DNA of 5,217 bases from positions 1 through 5,217 of the forward strand of contig CALAYR010000087.1 in the NCBI GenBank assembly GCA_937894805.1, written 5' to 3'. Each line of letters starts with the position of its first letter. The stretch's first letter is position 1. The DNA comes from an uncultured Acidimicrobiaceae bacterium (lineage in GTDB: Bacteria > Actinomycetota > Acidimicrobiia > Acidimicrobiales > RAAP-2). The translations under genes were made by a program, and so were the position numbers. Below are positions 4,519 through 5,217 of the stretch, piece after piece. Under the pieces are notes generated by a model. That model was not told where the DNA came from. It did not search any database and was given only the letters and a program-made list of their open reading frames with translations.

Positions 4519-5217
4519 TCTTCAGCGACGCCCGGGTCGCTGGCCGATACGGCCAGTGGCTCGGGCGTTTCGCTTGCCTGGGTGCTGGGTGGGGTCGGCA
4601 GTTCGCTGTGCACCACCGTGGGTGTCCTGGCGGCACTCCAACGCTCGTACCCAATCCATGCCACCACCACGACGGTGCCGGTGAGTAGCGCGTACAGGCC
4701 GGCCTGCAAGAGTGCGGAGCCGATGCGATCGGCGAGTTTGGTGAGCACGACGTGCAAGTTGGCGTCGTCCATTTTGATGGCCTCAACGGCGCTGCCGAGT
4801 CGGGCCCCGAAGGCGATGAGGATAAAGCTCGGAATACCGAGTGTGAGGGCCAGGGCGAGTTTGCGACGGAAGGCGTTGCGAATGGCGAATCGGGCAATAA
4901 CGAGGGCCAGCCCGAGACCTATTAGCAAGTTGAACCACATCGATGAGCCGAGTGAGTCAATGGTTGTGATGGCTTGATTGTCGGGATTCACCGTGATGGT
5001 GGTGCTGGAGAGATCTGTGGGCTGTGCGGGAAGTAGTGGGTCGATGCGGTGCATCGCCTCGGTGAAACGAAACAACAAGGGGCGGAGGTCAATGACCTTG
5101 GCCGTGCCGGACTTTTGGGCGTCGAAGTACGTCAAGGCAATTTGGCGAGCGAGCGCCTGGGTGACGGGGTTACGAATCTCGGTCGCAACCGCGTCGATGA
5201 GTTCAGTCTTGTGCGAC
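4512..5217 (-). CDS. Multi-pass membrane protein of unknown function, 5' end outside window
   Basis: I do not recognise this family. The frame is open to the right edge, and about 234 residues are visible. Counting from the TTG codon at 5135-5133, hydrophobic segments lie at about 66-86, 92-110 and 141-162. Positive charges between the first two (RFAIRNAFRRK) and after the third (GYERW..AR) put those parts in the cytosol, so the preceding region of about 90 residues (TYFDAQ, IDLRPLLFRF, IDPLLPAQP) should be outside the cell. A further membrane segment upstream of the edge is then expected. The C-terminal 40 or so residues are a Pro/Thr/Ser/Glu-rich, probably disordered tail ending EEK. The TTG is an unlikely true start because the frame continues upstream (NPVTQALARQIAL). 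It converges on the P450 and is probably functionally unrelated to the oxidation genes. Confidence 0.75.
   Translation of the reverse strand, partial: SHKTELIDAVATEIRNPVTQALARQIALTYFDAQKSGTAKVIDLRPLLFRFTEAMHRIDPLLPAQPTDLSSTTITVNPDNQAITTIDSLGSSMWFNLLIGLGLALVIARFAIRNAFRRKLALALTLGIPSFILIAFGARLGSAVEAIKMDDANLHVVLTKLADRIGSALLQAGLYALLTGTVVVVAWIGYERWSAARTPTVVHSELPTPPSTQASETPEPLAVSASDPGVAEEK
4523..4556. terminator. Two overlapping GC hairpins, candidate bidirectional terminator or mRNA 3' structure
   Basis: CAGCGAC (4523-4529) pairs with GTCGCTG (4536-4542) around a 6-base loop, and CTGGCCG (4540-4546) pairs with CGGCCAG (4550-4556) around a 3-base loop. They share CTG at 4540-4542, so both cannot be complete at once. 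They lie just past the P450 stop, inside the 3' coding end of the opposing gene, where a terminator would have to sit since the intergenic gap is 2 bases. No T-tract follows on either strand, so intrinsic termination is uncertain. Confidence 0.3.

Noticed and set aside
4512..5135. TTG at 5135-5133 as start of the membrane protein
   Set aside because: The frame stays open to the window edge with ordinary protein-like sequence, and the topology predicts a further upstream membrane segment.
1..5217. tRNA, rRNA, CRISPR array, insertion sequence or attachment site
   Set aside because: No regularly spaced repeats, transposase, terminal inverted repeats or tRNA-like fold were seen; nearly all bases are in the six genes described.

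Overview
The window is a moderately GC-rich bacterial segment with tightly packed genes. The P450s carry the style of N-terminal block (VEDFATD...DP.WV.NPYPIW) and the small 3Fe-4S ferredoxin that I associate with actinobacteria, so an actinobacterium or a relative is the most likely source. That assignment rests on gene style alone; there is no marker gene here.

Layout. (1) Bases 1-857 (+): the C-terminal half of a class I Baeyer-Villiger (flavin) monooxygenase whose start lies left of the window. (2) 854-1711 (+): an HSL-type alpha/beta-hydrolase esterase that overlaps the monooxygenase by the four bases GTGA. (3) 1712-1803: a leader with a promoter-like motif and a potentially switching RNA structure. 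(4) 1804-3012 (+): a soluble cytochrome P450. (5) 3013-3094: an intergenic region with a good candidate promoter overlaid by a 9-bp inverted repeat. (6) 3095-3289 (+): a 64-residue P450-type ferredoxin. (7) 3292-4509 (+): a second P450, paralogous to the first (about 70% identical by hand alignment). (8) 4512-5217 (-): a multi-pass membrane protein of unknown function, converging on the second P450 and running off the right edge.

How the genes may work together (inference): the ferredoxin would pass electrons to one or both P450s, which would hydroxylate a hydrophobic substrate. After oxidation of the alcohol to a ketone by a dehydrogenase not present here, the Baeyer-Villiger enzyme would make an ester or lactone and the esterase would open it. 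BVMO-esterase pairs are established in subterminal ketone catabolism (acmA/acmB of Gordonia, chnB/chnC of Acinetobacter). The substrate cannot be named from this sequence. No ferredoxin reductase, alcohol dehydrogenase or regulator gene is in view.

The most unusual non-coding signals are the operator-like inverted repeat inside the ferredoxin promoter, a 13-base motif (12 matching) shared by the leaders of both P450 transcripts, two G-tracts competing for one C-tract in the first P450 leader, and a perfect 16-bp palindrome holding both stop codons of the convergent pair at the right.
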